A DNA stretch of 64,000 bases from Nitrospira sp. (GCA_030123605.1 CP126123.1:124001-188000), one strand, 5' to 3'; positions 36,079 to 45,455 are shown, counted from the stretch's first letter. Program-made: numbers and translations. The notes: generated by a model not told the origin, from the letters alone.

Positions 36079-36136
36079 CGGTGATCCAAACGCGGCATTC
36101 ATTGGAGTACGCCGTTCGATCGAGGCCTTCCGAGAT

Positions 36137-37495
36137 ATGGTAAGTGCAAAGCGACATCCCTTTATCCCGGCGGAAAACTCGCCTCGCTTAGCGGTCAGGC
36201 GGCCGGTACCTCAGGAGTCCAAAATCGGATTCTACCTGGTGATGCTGGCCATGCTGTTTGAGTTCGGCCGGCCGCAAGACTTTTTCCCGCCGCTTAAAAT
36301 CATTCCGTTTCCCACTCTTCTGGATACTTCCTTGGCTTTGGCAGTATTTGTATCGGGCAAGGCGAGTTTTGCGAACATGCAAACCAAGCTTTGGATGGGT
36401 TTGCTGGTCTTCATGGCGCTCTGGGTGCCATTCGCGAGAAATAACTATCACGCGTTGATGCTTTTGAAGGACATGACACTGTATTTCTTCTTTTATTTGG
36501 GTGTCATTACGTTCATCAACAGCACCAACCGCATGCACAAACTCATTTTCATGTGGCTGGGTGTGCACACCGTGCTTGCAATCAATGGAATGTTACATCA
36601 GGGGCGTGGCGTGGGAGGCTGGCTGGGAGACGAGAATGATTTCGGGATGGAAATGAATGTGGCTGTTCCAGTCGCATTTTTTATGTATCAAAACGCGAAG
36701 GATGCGCGAGGAAAAATTCTTTACCTGAGCTTATTGGGCCTCTTCATCTTGTCCCTGGTTTCCACCTCCTCGCGAGGTGGATTTCTAGGTTTGTTGGCGG
36801 TGAGTGCATATTGCTGGGTCTATTCTCCCAGGAAAATTATGTCACTGATTGTGGGAGTGTGCCTTGCTGGTCTTGTGCTCGTTGCGGCTCCCGATGAGTA
36901 CTGGGACCGCATCAGCACCATTACCGAAGAGAAAACCATGGATGAAGGAACAGCGGGGCAGCGAATGTTCACCTGGGGGATTGGGTGGGAGATGTTCCTG
37001 GGGAATCCTGTCTTCGGGGTTGGCCAAGGTAATTTTCCATGGACGATCGGCGAGTACATGGGAGGGCGAACATGGCAAACAAAATCGTTGGCTGGCCGTC
37101 AGGCACACTCTCTATATTTTACATTGTTGCCTGAGTTGGGTCTGGTGGGAGCGTTGATTTTTGGGTCAATGGTGTATTTCAACTACAGGGATTTGAGGTT
37201 AAGAGAATTCTTCCAACATACGTCGCGCGGAGTTACAAAGAGGGCTGACGGGAGGGGGGATGTGGAAATCTCGCGGGCAGCCATGTTCGGCAATGCCATT
37301 CTGGGCGGCATGATCGGCTATCTCGTGACCAGCACCTTCATCTCAACCCTCTATTATCCGACCTTCTGGATTATGATGGCGCTTGCAGTGGCGCTGCGGA
37401 ATACTACACAGACCTATGCGGCGAGCTCGCCTGATGCAGCAGCAGGCGTTACTCCTCGGGTTGCTCCTTGGATGAGGCCACGTCCGGCGAGGTAA
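36137..37495 (+). CDS. O-antigen ligase/polymerase-like membrane protein
   Basis: 452 residues with about ten to twelve hydrophobic segments. The Wzy_C-type periplasmic loop falls near residues 250-330, with STSSRGGFLGLL before it, and RMFTWGIGWEMFLGNPVFGVGQGNF and RQAHSLYFTLLPELGLVG after. It contains the conserved Arg and His residues of this superfamily. Because the locus has an ABC exporter and no Wzx flippase, a WaaL-like ligase role, joining the finished chain to its acceptor in the periplasm, fits better than a Wzy polymerase. Confidence 0.86.
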   Translation: MVSAKRHPFIPAENSPRLAVRRPVPQESKIGFYLVMLAMLFEFGRPQDFFPPLKIIPFPTLLDTSLALAVFVSGKASFANMQTKLWMGLLVFMALWVPFARNNYHALMLLKDMTLYFFFYLGVITFINSTNRMHKLIFMWLGVHTVLAINGMLHQGRGVGGWLGDENDFGMEMNVAVPVAFFMYQNAKDARGKILYLSLLGLFILSLVSTSSRGGFLGLLAVSAYCWVYSPRKIMSLIVGVCLAGLVLVAAPDEYWDRISTITEEKTMDEGTAGQRMFTWGIGWEMFLGNPVFGVGQGNFPWTIGEYMGGRTWQTKSLAGRQAHSLYFTLLPELGLVGALIFGSMVYFNYRDLRLREFFQHTSRGVTKRADGRGDVEISRAAMFGNAILGGMIGYLVTSTFISTLYYPTFWIMMALAVALRNTTQTYAASSPDAAAGVTPRVAPWMRPRPAR

Positions 37496-37655
37496 GGGTA
37501 TGGATGTGGAAATGACTGCGGGTAACCGTCGCTTCGGCAGTCGTTCCTCAAGTTTTCTTGTCCAACTGGTGGCCTTAAAGGTTAGTGTATGGTTGTGCGA
37601 AACAGCACAGATTCCTTCCTGAACTTGCACGTTTCGGTGCTGACATGAGGGACGC

Positions 37656-38780
37656 ATGGCGCAGGTAGAGTCAGTGCGAACTATACTCTATCTATCAACG
37701 AGCAGTGGTCCCGGTGGTGCCGAACGTGTCATCAGTAATCTGGCCGCGTCGTTGGATTCAGAGCGGTATCGAGCCATTCTCTGCTTGTTTCGTCCCGGGT
37801 GGATTCAAGAACGAAGTGAGAGCCGCGGCATACGCACGTACGTCATTCCGACCGACGGTATGATGGATTGGCGCTGGGTGCTCTGTTTCAAGCGATTGCT
37901 GCAGGACGAAAAAGTCGATTTGATTCATGCGCATGAATTTGACGCCAATGTGCAAGGAACCTTTGTCGCGGCCATGACCGGGATTCCTCTCGTTGCAACC
38001 GTCCATGGGAAAAATTATTTTTGGGAGAGGCTGAGACGTCGTCTCGCCTATCGGTGGGTTAACCGAGAGGCAACCATGGTTGCCGTGTCCGAAAATCTTA
38101 AGCAGTTCATCGTTGAGAAGGTTGGGGCGTCTCCGGATCGAATCAAGGTGATCTATAACGGGGTTGATGCGTTGCCGAATTACGAACAGACTGACGTGGA
38201 TCGATGTAGAGAAGAATTGGGCATACCGAAAACCGACTATATCGTGGGCGTGGTGGGAAATCTGTATCCGGTAAAGGGGCATCAGTACCTGATCGATGGC
38301 ATTCCTTTGATTTTAGAAAAAACTCCTAACACCTCGTTTCTGTTTGCCGGAAGAGGCCAGCTCGAATCCCAATTGAAAGAGCAGGTGTATCGGCTAGGAT
38401 TGGACAAACGAGTGCACTTTCTTGGTCTGCGACAGGATATATCAAGAATTCTCGCCATGCTCGATGTGTTTGTGCTGCCGTCGCTCTCCGAGGGTCTTTC
38501 GATGGCCATACTCGAAGCGATGATCGCCGGGAAGCCTGTGGTGGCGACGCAAGTGGGCGGGAATCCTGAGCTTGTACTTGCCGGAGAGACGGGCTATCTG
38601 GTTCCGCCCCAAGACAGCCGAGCGTTGGCGTTGAGCTTGACGACCCTCCTTTTGAACCGAGAGCAGGCCCTTCAATTCGGGGCGAAGGGGAAAAATCGAG
38701 CAGAAGGACAGTTCAGCCTGAGAACCATGGTACAAGCCTACCAGTCACTCTACGAGGAACGTTTGGATTCTCATTCGTAG
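37656..38780 (+). CDS. Glycosyltransferase family 4
   Basis: 374 residues. The N-terminal acceptor domain starts TILYLSTSSGPGGAERVIS, with the Gly-Gly-Ala-Glu loop found in many GT4 enzymes. The donor domain has VGVVGNLYPVKGHQYLIDG, FAGRGQLESQLK and SLSEGLSMAILEAMIAGKPV (E-x7-E). A 160-bp gap precedes it, holding no supported gene. Retaining mechanism; donor unknown. Confidence 0.92.
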   Translation: MAQVESVRTILYLSTSSGPGGAERVISNLAASLDSERYRAILCLFRPGWIQERSESRGIRTYVIPTDGMMDWRWVLCFKRLLQDEKVDLIHAHEFDANVQGTFVAAMTGIPLVATVHGKNYFWERLRRRLAYRWVNREATMVAVSENLKQFIVEKVGASPDRIKVIYNGVDALPNYEQTDVDRCREELGIPKTDYIVGVVGNLYPVKGHQYLIDGIPLILEKTPNTSFLFAGRGQLESQLKEQVYRLGLDKRVHFLGLRQDISRILAMLDVFVLPSLSEGLSMAILEAMIAGKPVVATQVGGNPELVLAGETGYLVPPQDSRALALSLTTLLLNREQALQFGAKGKNRAEGQFSLRTMVQAYQSLYEERLDSHS

Positions 38781-38866
38781 GTTGCGTGATACCCTTCCGT
38801 AATTCCATGAGATGTCGTGACATGGTGTAATCGAGTGATATGACGGAGTGAGACGGAGAGGCATTC

Positions 38867-38893
38867 ATGGAAACCGTAAGCTGTTATGTATGA
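38867..38893 (+). promoter_or_regulatory. Possible 8-codon leader ORF overlapping the next start
   Basis: GGAGAGGCATTC precedes an ATG at 38867 that opens METVSCYV and then a TGA at 38891-38893. ATG 38886 of the following gene lies inside this stretch in another frame and has only a weak ribosome-binding site of its own. Terminating ribosomes could restart there, a common form of translational coupling. No regulatory role is shown; chance is possible. Confidence 0.3.
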
Positions 38894-40028
38894 CACTGTG
38901 AGACACAAATCCGTTTTGAAGGTGTGTCATGTGGCGATGGGGGACTTATGGGCGGGGGCAGAGGTTCAGCTGCTTGCGTTGATGAAGTACCTTGTTAGGT
39001 TGCCGGGATTTGAATGGTCGGTGATTCTGTTTAATGACGGAAAGTTGGCGGATGAGCTTCGGAAACTTCCCATCCAGATCATAGTGGTTCCAGAAAAGGA
39101 TAACGGCTCGATAGCCATCGCATATCAGCTTGTACGGTCGTTTAGGCAGATCAAGCCGGACATCGTGCATACTCATAAGTACAAAGATTCGGTCCTAGGG
39201 ACGATCGTTGCACGATGCGTGAGGGTGCCTCATGTGGTCAGAGTCGTTCATGGCCTGCCTGAGCCGTTCAACGGGTTGAAGAGTATGAAGATGACCTGCT
39301 TCACCATCATGGACAGAGTTGTGACTGCCCGGCTTATCGACAAAGTCATTGCCGTCTCCAATGAGATTCATAAGGTTTTGGCCAAGACTTATGGGGCTAA
39401 TAAGGTGGTGTGTATTCACAATGGTATTGATCTGGAAAACGTTTGCGTTAGGACTCAACGATCAGAGGCCCGCAGGGCATGGCACATTGACGATGAAGCG
39501 GTTGTGCTTGGAACAGTGGGGCGATTGGTTCCTGTCAAAGGTCATACCGTCTTGTTGAAGTCGGTACGAGTCCTCCGCACCATGGGGCTGAATGTGACGC
39601 TTTTGCTCGTCGGAGATGGGCCGTTACGCGGGCAACTTGAGGCGGACGCCCAGCGGTTGGAGTTGACGCAATCGGTCATATTTGCCGGTCACCAAGAACA
39701 GGTCTATGACTTCATCAACATGATGGACATATTCGTTTTACCCTCATTGCACGAAGGCATTCCAATGGTTTTGCTGGAAGCCCTCGCGTTGAAGCGGCCG
39801 GTAATTGCCAGTCGGGTAGGAGGTATTCCTGAGGTGGTGCTGAACAGCCGGTCCGGGATGCTGGTGAGTCCATCCAACGTTACTGAGCTTGCAGCAGGTC
39901 TCAGGGAAATGATTCAAGACCCATGTAGAGCGAGGGGGTTGGGTATGATGGGACGAAGCCAGGTTGAACAGGAATTTAACGCGAGCATGATGGCGAATCA
40001 AACTGCTGCGGTATACCGATCATTGTGA
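38886..40028 (+). CDS. Glycosyltransferase family 4
   Basis: 380 residues. VCHVAMGDLWAGAEVQLLAL is the N-terminal acceptor loop. DIVHTHKYKDSVLGTI, VAVSNEIHKVL-like and CIHNGIDLENV segments follow, then the donor domain with LGTVGRLVPVKGHTVLL, LVGDGPLRGQLE and SLHEGIPMVLLEALALKRPV. This is a typical GT4. The start is uncertain: GTG 38898 is also in frame, and the best upstream ribosome-binding site serves a short overlapping leader. Confidence 0.9.
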   Translation: MYDTVRHKSVLKVCHVAMGDLWAGAEVQLLALMKYLVRLPGFEWSVILFNDGKLADELRKLPIQIIVVPEKDNGSIAIAYQLVRSFRQIKPDIVHTHKYKDSVLGTIVARCVRVPHVVRVVHGLPEPFNGLKSMKMTCFTIMDRVVTARLIDKVIAVSNEIHKVLAKTYGANKVVCIHNGIDLENVCVRTQRSEARRAWHIDDEAVVLGTVGRLVPVKGHTVLLKSVRVLRTMGLNVTLLLVGDGPLRGQLEADAQRLELTQSVIFAGHQEQVYDFINMMDIFVLPSLHEGIPMVLLEALALKRPVIASRVGGIPEVVLNSRSGMLVSPSNVTELAAGLREMIQDPCRARGLGMMGRSQVEQEFNASMMANQTAAVYRSL

Positions 40029-40234
40029 TTTTAGGGAACCTCCGAACCATTCATGTCTTTGAACAGGTACCCGGAAAAAATACGGGAAAATTTGCAGTTG
40101 CCTACTCCGTATTCAGAATTAATCAGAGGTTCCTTGGGTAAAAAGACGGCGGTCGGTAGCTGCGAGGGTTGTCAACGGTCTTGGCGGCCTTTTTGTCGAG
40201 AAGCTGTCGCAGGTTGGCGGGAGGAGAGTGCGCT

Positions 40235-41023
40235 TTGTCAAAATATCTTCTGAGGCTGCTTGCCGCGAATGTTTTGCCGGCATCAATACTGACATGGGTT
40301 AAGACGCAGTATTATGTACGCTCGGTTAAGACTTTCTGGGAAGATGATGCGGAGCCTCTCAAAGTTTTGGTGAAGTCCGGAGATTCTGTCATCGACATGG
40401 GCGCAAACTTCGGATGGTATACGAGTGTGCTCTCCCCGATGGTTGGACCAACAGGCAAAGTTTATAGCATTGAACCTATCCCTGATACGTTCCAGGTACT
40501 GAGCGGCATTGTTCGAAAGCTCAGGCTTGCGAATGTCCTTCCGATGAATTACGCCATATCCAAGGTTGACGGGATGGCTGTCATGCGGGTACCGCAACAT
40601 GCATATGGTGGCAGTAACTTTTATCGAGCCCAGATTGATCTTGAACAGACTGAGAATGTCGGTTCGATGCGGGAATATCATGTCCCGATGTGTTCTATGG
40701 ATTCTCTTTTTCTGGACATGGCTAACAAGATCACCTTTATCAAATGTGATGTGGAGGGACATGAATTGGCGGTGGTACAGGGCGCTGTACGGTTTCTTGC
40801 AACGTCTCGGCCGGCGTGGCTCATGGAAGTTGGAGGGAGCCCTGATCAAGAGGGAACACCTCCGCATCAATTATTCCACCTCATGCGCGATTATGGGTAT
40901 GAGGTCTATTATTTTGATGGAAAACTGATTCACCCACGACCTGTAGGTCACTGGTCAGTGAACTATCTCATGCTCCAGCCGGAGCATCGACGTCAGCTTG
41001 CTCCTATGTTTGCGAAAGCATGA
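40235..41023 (+). CDS. FkbM-family methyltransferase
   Basis: 262 residues from TTG 40235, chosen because GGGAGGAGAG lies about eight bases before it; the frame is open upstream to 40169. SAM motif I is VIDMGANFGWYTSVLS, then VYSIEPIPDTFQVL. The FkbM signature FIKCDVEGHELAVVQGA is near residue 190 and WLMEVGG follows. FkbM proteins O-methylate sugars or other hydroxyls; here a chain-terminal or internal sugar of the glycan is likely. The 206 bp before it contain an inverted GGAACCTC/GAGGTTCC pair but no sure gene. Confidence 0.88.
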   Translation: MSKYLLRLLAANVLPASILTWVKTQYYVRSVKTFWEDDAEPLKVLVKSGDSVIDMGANFGWYTSVLSPMVGPTGKVYSIEPIPDTFQVLSGIVRKLRLANVLPMNYAISKVDGMAVMRVPQHAYGGSNFYRAQIDLEQTENVGSMREYHVPMCSMDSLFLDMANKITFIKCDVEGHELAVVQGAVRFLATSRPAWLMEVGGSPDQEGTPPHQLFHLMRDYGYEVYYFDGKLIHPRPVGHWSVNYLMLQPEHRRQLAPMFAKA

Positions 41024-41106
41024 CATACAGCGTAAATTTTAATGTCGAATATGGTTCTAACTCACGTGACACACGTGCTTGACAAGCATGGTGCTGTCTA
41101 CATGGC

Positions 41107-42345
41107 ATGAGAGTTCTCTGGCTCGGACATAATCTCGCCTATCCGCCCAAAGGGGGACCGCTTCAGCGCAATTACAATCTCCTCAAGGAAGCGGCGAAAC
41201 AGCATGAGGTGCATGCACTCGTTTTCGATCAGCCGGTAACCAGGCCGTCGGGCGTCACTCAGCAGGATTGTGTAGACGCATTGTCAAAGTTCTGCGCCGG
41301 GGTGGACTGGGTTCCCCTTCCGAAAGATTCGTTCGGCATCGGCCGCTATTGGCGGGCATTCGGAGGACTGATAACAGGTGAACCGTATGAGTTTCGATGG
41401 TTGCGGTCCAAGGAGATGGCACAACGTTTACAAGGCATAGCTGCTCGTCTTCGTTTCGACGTTGTACATGCCGATACCCTTGGTTTAGCTCCATATGTAC
41501 CGCTGGTTCCTCGTGCCGGGACGGTGCTGAACCATCACGACATCGAATCGGCCTTGGTCGAACGGAGAGCGCTCGGCGAGAGGCGCGTTTTATGGCGGAA
41601 ATTCTGGACGCAGGAAGCAACGCATCTGCTTGCTGCAGAGAAACGGTGGTGTCCCTCATTTCATGTCAATATGGTGGTGTCAGACGATGAGGCCCAGTTG
41701 TTGAAACCGTCCTGTGGCGACAGCAAGATCTGTGTCGTCCCGAATGGAGTCGATGTACGGTATTTCACCCCTCGTCCAGATCCAGGAGGTAACAGGTTGT
41801 TGTTTTGCGGTCGGCTCGACCAACTCGCAAACAGGGGCGCCATCATCTATTTCTTCAATTCCATCTGGCCGGAATTGTCAACCAGGTTGAAGACGCTCGA
41901 AATTGATGTCGTCGGAAAAAATCCTCCTTCGTGGTTAGTCGATTTGAGCCGTCGTGATCCGCGCGTGCAGGTCCCGGGGTTTGTAGATGATGTACGTCCG
42001 TATTTTAAAAAGGCCACGGTCTTTGTCTGTCCAATCACAGAGGGCGGCGGTACCCGGTTGAAAATTCTTGATGCCTTGGCTATGGGAATGCCGGTGGTGA
42101 GCACGACCTTTGCGGCATCGGGGTTGACGTTGCATGACGGATTACATCTCTTGGTCGCGGATACTCCGGAGATGTTTATTGAACGTACACTCCGATTACT
42201 GGCCGACCAAGACCTTCGACGACGTCTGGCGCAAGGAGCCGTCGACATGGTTACACACAGGTATTCTTGGGGTACGATCGGGCACAGCCTCGTGAATGCC
42301 TATGAAGAAGCTACTGTGCGGAATTTGAAAGGATTTGGTAGGTGA
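41107..42345 (+). CDS. Glycosyltransferase family 4 (XrtA/EpsH-associated type)
   Basis: 412 residues. The N-terminal MRVLWLGHNLAYPPKGGPLQ and YNLLKEAAKQHEVHAL, then VLNHHDIESALVERRA near residue 140, and a donor domain with LLFCGRLDQLANRGAI and PITEGGGTRLKILDALAMGMPV, match sugar transferases of PEP-CTERM/EpsH-type exopolysaccharide loci. The Glu-Gly-Gly-Gly-Thr-Arg motif in place of E-x7-E is typical of that subgroup. Donor unknown. Confidence 0.88.
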   Translation: MRVLWLGHNLAYPPKGGPLQRNYNLLKEAAKQHEVHALVFDQPVTRPSGVTQQDCVDALSKFCAGVDWVPLPKDSFGIGRYWRAFGGLITGEPYEFRWLRSKEMAQRLQGIAARLRFDVVHADTLGLAPYVPLVPRAGTVLNHHDIESALVERRALGERRVLWRKFWTQEATHLLAAEKRWCPSFHVNMVVSDDEAQLLKPSCGDSKICVVPNGVDVRYFTPRPDPGGNRLLFCGRLDQLANRGAIIYFFNSIWPELSTRLKTLEIDVVGKNPPSWLVDLSRRDPRVQVPGFVDDVRPYFKKATVFVCPITEGGGTRLKILDALAMGMPVVSTTFAASGLTLHDGLHLLVADTPEMFIERTLRLLADQDLRRRLAQGAVDMVTHRYSWGTIGHSLVNAYEEATVRNLKGFGR

Positions 42346-42381
42346 CCAGCTATTCCCTGCCACGTGAGTAGGTTCACCAAG

Positions 42382-43386
42382 ATGATATCCATGAAACGTA
42401 TTCAAATGATCTCAAATCTGCGCCGGCTCGACGGTGTTCGGACCGAGCAGGTCGAAGCATCGAGTCAATATGCCGGAGACCGGGAAACATTTTGGGACGG
42501 CCTGCGCCTGTTTTTTTGTTCTCGTGGGAAAGACGTATTGGTGCTGACTGGGGGAACATGGCGACTCGTTGGATTCTGTTTGATGAAATCGTTGATGCCG
42601 TTCAGCTCATGTAGAGTCGTGGCGGTCGATTTTATCCTGTCTCGCCCGCAGGGTTGGAAACAGACAGTCGTGGCCCGTTTGAAAGGAATACTGCTGCGGA
42701 AGGTCGATCGCTTCATTTTGCATTTCAAAGATACGAGTGAGTATGAGCGAATCTATGGCATCCCTCTCTCCAAGTGTGTGTTTGTTCCGTTCAAGGTGAA
42801 CTATTGGGAAAAGATGTCGCGGGGAGACCGTTCCTCCAAGACCGAGGAGTACGTCTTTACTGCCGGCCGCAGCTATCGTGACTTTCCGACCTTCATCGAA
42901 GCGATGCGCAAAGTTGACTATCCCGGGCTTCTCCTATACGAAGAGGCTGCGTTGTTGAAGCGGTCGGCCACGGATGTGGACCTTTCGAATCTTCCGCCCA
43001 ATTTGGCTGTGGCCAAGAACGAAGGGGAGCAAAGCTGGGTCGACTATATCCGCCGGGCCAAGATCGTGGTCGTGCCGCTATTGCCGAGCACGATGTACGC
43101 GCCCGGCTTGAGTTTGTATCTGATGGCCATGGCGATGAATAAATGCGTCATCGTCACCGAAGGGCTGGCGACGCGGGGCATATTGGCCGATGAGGCGATC
43201 ATCGTGACGCCAAAAGATCCGGGTGCAATGGCCGACGCGATCTCCAGAGTCTGGAATGATGATGCCTTGCGTCACAAAACAGCTGAAGCAGGTAGGCGCT
43301 ATGCTGAGCGTTGCGGGGGAGAGTCTCGTCTCCTTGAGGATATTGTGCGCGTCTCTAGCGAGCTTTGTCTGCCGTCACACCTTTAG
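42382..43386 (+). CDS. Putative GT-B glycosyltransferase
   Basis: 334 residues if the start is ATG 42382; GTG 42364 and ATG 42391 are also in frame. The N-terminal half is divergent. The C-terminal half resembles a nucleotide-sugar domain: EYVFTAGRSYRDFPTFIEA, VVPLLPSTMYAPGLSLYLMAMAMNKCV, and a tail of short helices (DPGAMADAISRVWNDDALRH). It follows another GT4 gene within about 40 bp. Family assignment is good at fold level only. Confidence 0.72.
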   Translation: MISMKRIQMISNLRRLDGVRTEQVEASSQYAGDRETFWDGLRLFFCSRGKDVLVLTGGTWRLVGFCLMKSLMPFSSCRVVAVDFILSRPQGWKQTVVARLKGILLRKVDRFILHFKDTSEYERIYGIPLSKCVFVPFKVNYWEKMSRGDRSSKTEEYVFTAGRSYRDFPTFIEAMRKVDYPGLLLYEEAALLKRSATDVDLSNLPPNLAVAKNEGEQSWVDYIRRAKIVVVPLLPSTMYAPGLSLYLMAMAMNKCVIVTEGLATRGILADEAIIVTPKDPGAMADAISRVWNDDALRHKTAEAGRRYAERCGGESRLLEDIVRVSSELCLPSHL

Positions 43387-43443
43387 AGAACGTAAGTATC
43401 CCGCACATCGTCCTTTTCATCTCAGAGTCGAGGACATTCAAGC

Positions 43444-43962
43444 ATGGCAGACCTGAAGTTGCATTTGGGCTGTGGAAAGTCGATTCTTCCCGGGCACAAG
43501 GGAGTTGATATCAGCCCTCAGGTAGGGGTGAGTGTGGTCTGCGATCTGTCGAGCAAACCTTGGCCGTTTCAGGATTCAAGTGTCGAGAAATGCACGCTGT
43601 TCAATCTTCTCGAACACCTTCCCGACACCATTCAGGTGATGGAGGAGCTCTGGCGCGTCACGAAACCAGGGGGGCTCGTGCACATCCAGGTTCCGTACTA
43701 CAATTCGGCCGGAGCCTTTCAGGATCCTACACATGTGAAGTTCTTTACAGAACGGACGTTCGACTATTTTACGGTGGATGGGACGACGGAACTCAGCCAC
43801 TACAACTACTATTCACATGCTCGGTTTGAAATCATACGGCTCGATTTTCACCAGCGTCCATTGCTGAAACGGTTGCCCAGGCGAGTCCAAATATTTTTAG
43901 GACATCACCTGGCAACCATCCAAGCGTTGGATGTGGTCTTGAGGGCGGTCAAAGTTCTGTAA
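43444..43962 (+). CDS. Class I SAM-dependent methyltransferase
   Basis: 172 residues, short for the fold. LHLGCGKSILPGHKGVDIS is motif I at the very N-terminus, then SVVCDLSSKPWPFQDSSVE, LLEHLPDTIQVMEELWRVTKPGG and a VQVPYYNS-like strand. It looks like the minimal Methyltransf_11 type seen in O-antigen clusters. It is the last + strand gene of the glycan locus; 39 bp separate its stop from the end of the convergent gene. Confidence 0.84.
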   Translation: MADLKLHLGCGKSILPGHKGVDISPQVGVSVVCDLSSKPWPFQDSSVEKCTLFNLLEHLPDTIQVMEELWRVTKPGGLVHIQVPYYNSAGAFQDPTHVKFFTERTFDYFTVDGTTELSHYNYYSHARFEIIRLDFHQRPLLKRLPRRVQIFLGHHLATIQALDVVLRAVKVL

Positions 43963-44001
43963 ACACCGTAACCTTGGTGGCTCACGAAGAGAACGACTGG
44001 A

Positions 44002-44895
44002 TTAAGGTGTGGTGACGCTTCGTAGGGTCGGACTTGCCGGGGGACCCGGAGGTTGGTCAACAGAACCTCCACCTCCTGGAATTGAAATGTGCAGATGGTC
44101 GATAAAATGGCTCCAATCGACCGTGGGTACCGGATTCACCGTTCCATCCCATGTCTCAGACCACACCCATTCATTGAGACCAGCAGAGGAGATATTCATG
44201 TTTGTATAGTTGCCGGCCAACACACCATTGACCCACCAGCGGACAATGCCGTCCTGCGACGTGTTGGTGGTACTGGCCTTGAGATAGGCCTCCAGCTTGA
44301 ACCAAGTCCCGGCAGGTGAGGTTTGTCCAGAGCTGACATTCGGGAAGCATGTGAACCCACCGCCCCCACACGTGTGACTATTATCGACATTGCTGGCATT
44401 GGGTCCAAAGAATAAAAAGAAAGGAGACCCCTGTGCATTGCCGCCACCCGGACCGCCCATCAGCCCAAAAAACCCGTTCGAGGCCGGTCCGCGCACAAAG
44501 AATAACTTGTTGGCCACCTGACGGCCAAAAAATGCCGAGTTCGTCCGCCACATGAGGCCGACATACATCTGACGATTGACTTGCGGTGTCACGTAATTGA
44601 GTTGCATCCCGCCTGACGAATTGCCGGCATAGATAGTCGATTGCACAACATTGGTCGCCGAGATGGGAGCAGATGAATCGGAAGCAATTCGCGACGACGA
44701 GTAGGCGTCAAGGACCCCGCAGCCGCTCACACTATTAAACGGGCAATCCAACACCACTGCAGCTCCGGCCGGTTCATTTGTCCAGACCCCTGCTCCGTCG
44801 CTTTGCGGAGGAATGACAAGGCCGAATCCTATCGTCAATATGGCCACAGTTGCAGCCAATCTCTTGGGGGCGTGAAAGCGCGAGTTGCCGTCCAT
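44002..44895 (-). CDS. Secreted jelly-roll-like protein (polysaccharide lyase-like)
   Basis: 297 residues, the only clear full-length gene on the - strand. A basic start and hydrophobic helix end in PPQSDGAG (signal peptide, cleavage near residue 34). The mature part is rich in Gly, Ser, Asn, Trp and aromatic strands such as MQLNYVTPQVNRQMYVGLMW, TWFKLEAYLKAST and VRWWVNGVLAGNYTNMN. This matches the beta-sandwich of LamG/heparin-lyase-like polysaccharide binders or lyases. Three to four Cys could form disulfides. A Pro-rich tail (DQPPGPPASPTL) looks like a domain linker, so the protein may have lost a C-terminal domain. Confidence 0.65.
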   Translation of the reverse strand: MDGNSRFHAPKRLAATVAILTIGFGLVIPPQSDGAGVWTNEPAGAAVVLDCPFNSVSGCGVLDAYSSSRIASDSSAPISATNVVQSTIYAGNSSGGMQLNYVTPQVNRQMYVGLMWRTNSAFFGRQVANKLFFVRGPASNGFFGLMGGPGGGNAQGSPFFLFFGPNASNVDNSHTCGGGGFTCFPNVSSGQTSPAGTWFKLEAYLKASTTNTSQDGIVRWWVNGVLAGNYTNMNISSAGLNEWVWSETWDGTVNPVPTVDWSHFIDHLHISIPGGGGSVDQPPGPPASPTLRSVTTP

Positions 44896-45455
44896 GATTG
44901 TCCCCTTGTCGATCGTTAAAGTTCTCTCAGTTGGTACAGCGATCGTTTGATTGCACCGGTCTATTGTCCGTCTGCATCACTAGCAAGAGCGCGGCTTCCG
45001 GACCGATCCACCGCTGTTGTGTGAATATCAGTGTGTGTCTGGATTGAGCAAGATTGGTGCCTGCAATTTTTCCAAATCGGCGTACCTTACAACAGCCTAT
45101 GCAACCTTGCAAATGCTTTAATGTTTCCTGCTTGGTGCGCTTGAGTTGCACAACTGTGTCGGGTTGTCCTAGTGTGTCACCCTGTCGGAAGCGGAGGACA
45201 CTCTTGGTCAAAAGCGTCCTGCACAAGCCGCGTTGGGCAGAAGTTTCAAGAGGAGAGGGCAACAGGCTTCCAGCAGCATGGCCGATTCTGAGCATCATAT
45301 GATTCATCCGTAGGCTAGACGGTTACTCACCCGTGTCCACCTGTCTACTGCTCTCGTGGGAAATCGTTGACGGATGAGACATATTCTGCCATTCTTTTTT
45401 GCGACACCTATCCTCGATGGCGGGTGTTGAGATGTTCATTGATGAGGGGAGCGGC
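44896..45455. other. Intergenic region between divergent genes
   Basis: About 560 bp separate the - strand secreted protein gene from tviB. Open frames here (for example 45054-45302 + and 44927-45307 -) lack family features and good starts, and I reject them. The stretch must hold the promoter of the - strand gene and probably that of tviB. The motif TGTGTC recurs three times around 45030-45180, without known meaning. Confidence 0.55.
45367..45395 (+). promoter_or_regulatory. Possible sigma-70 promoter for tviB
   Basis: TTGACG at 45367-45372 matches the -35 consensus in five of six positions. After a 17-bp spacer, CATTCT matches the -10 in only three. Position, about 60 bp before ATG 45456, is suitable. 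Weak evidence. Confidence 0.3.

Noticed and set aside
37501-37623. Possible 40-codon ORF between the ligase-like gene and a GT4
   Set aside because: ATG present but no ribosome-binding site, no hydrophobic or other pattern.
45054-45302. 82-residue frame between the secreted protein gene and tviB
   Set aside because: Cys- and Arg-rich with no good ribosome-binding site and no recognisable family.
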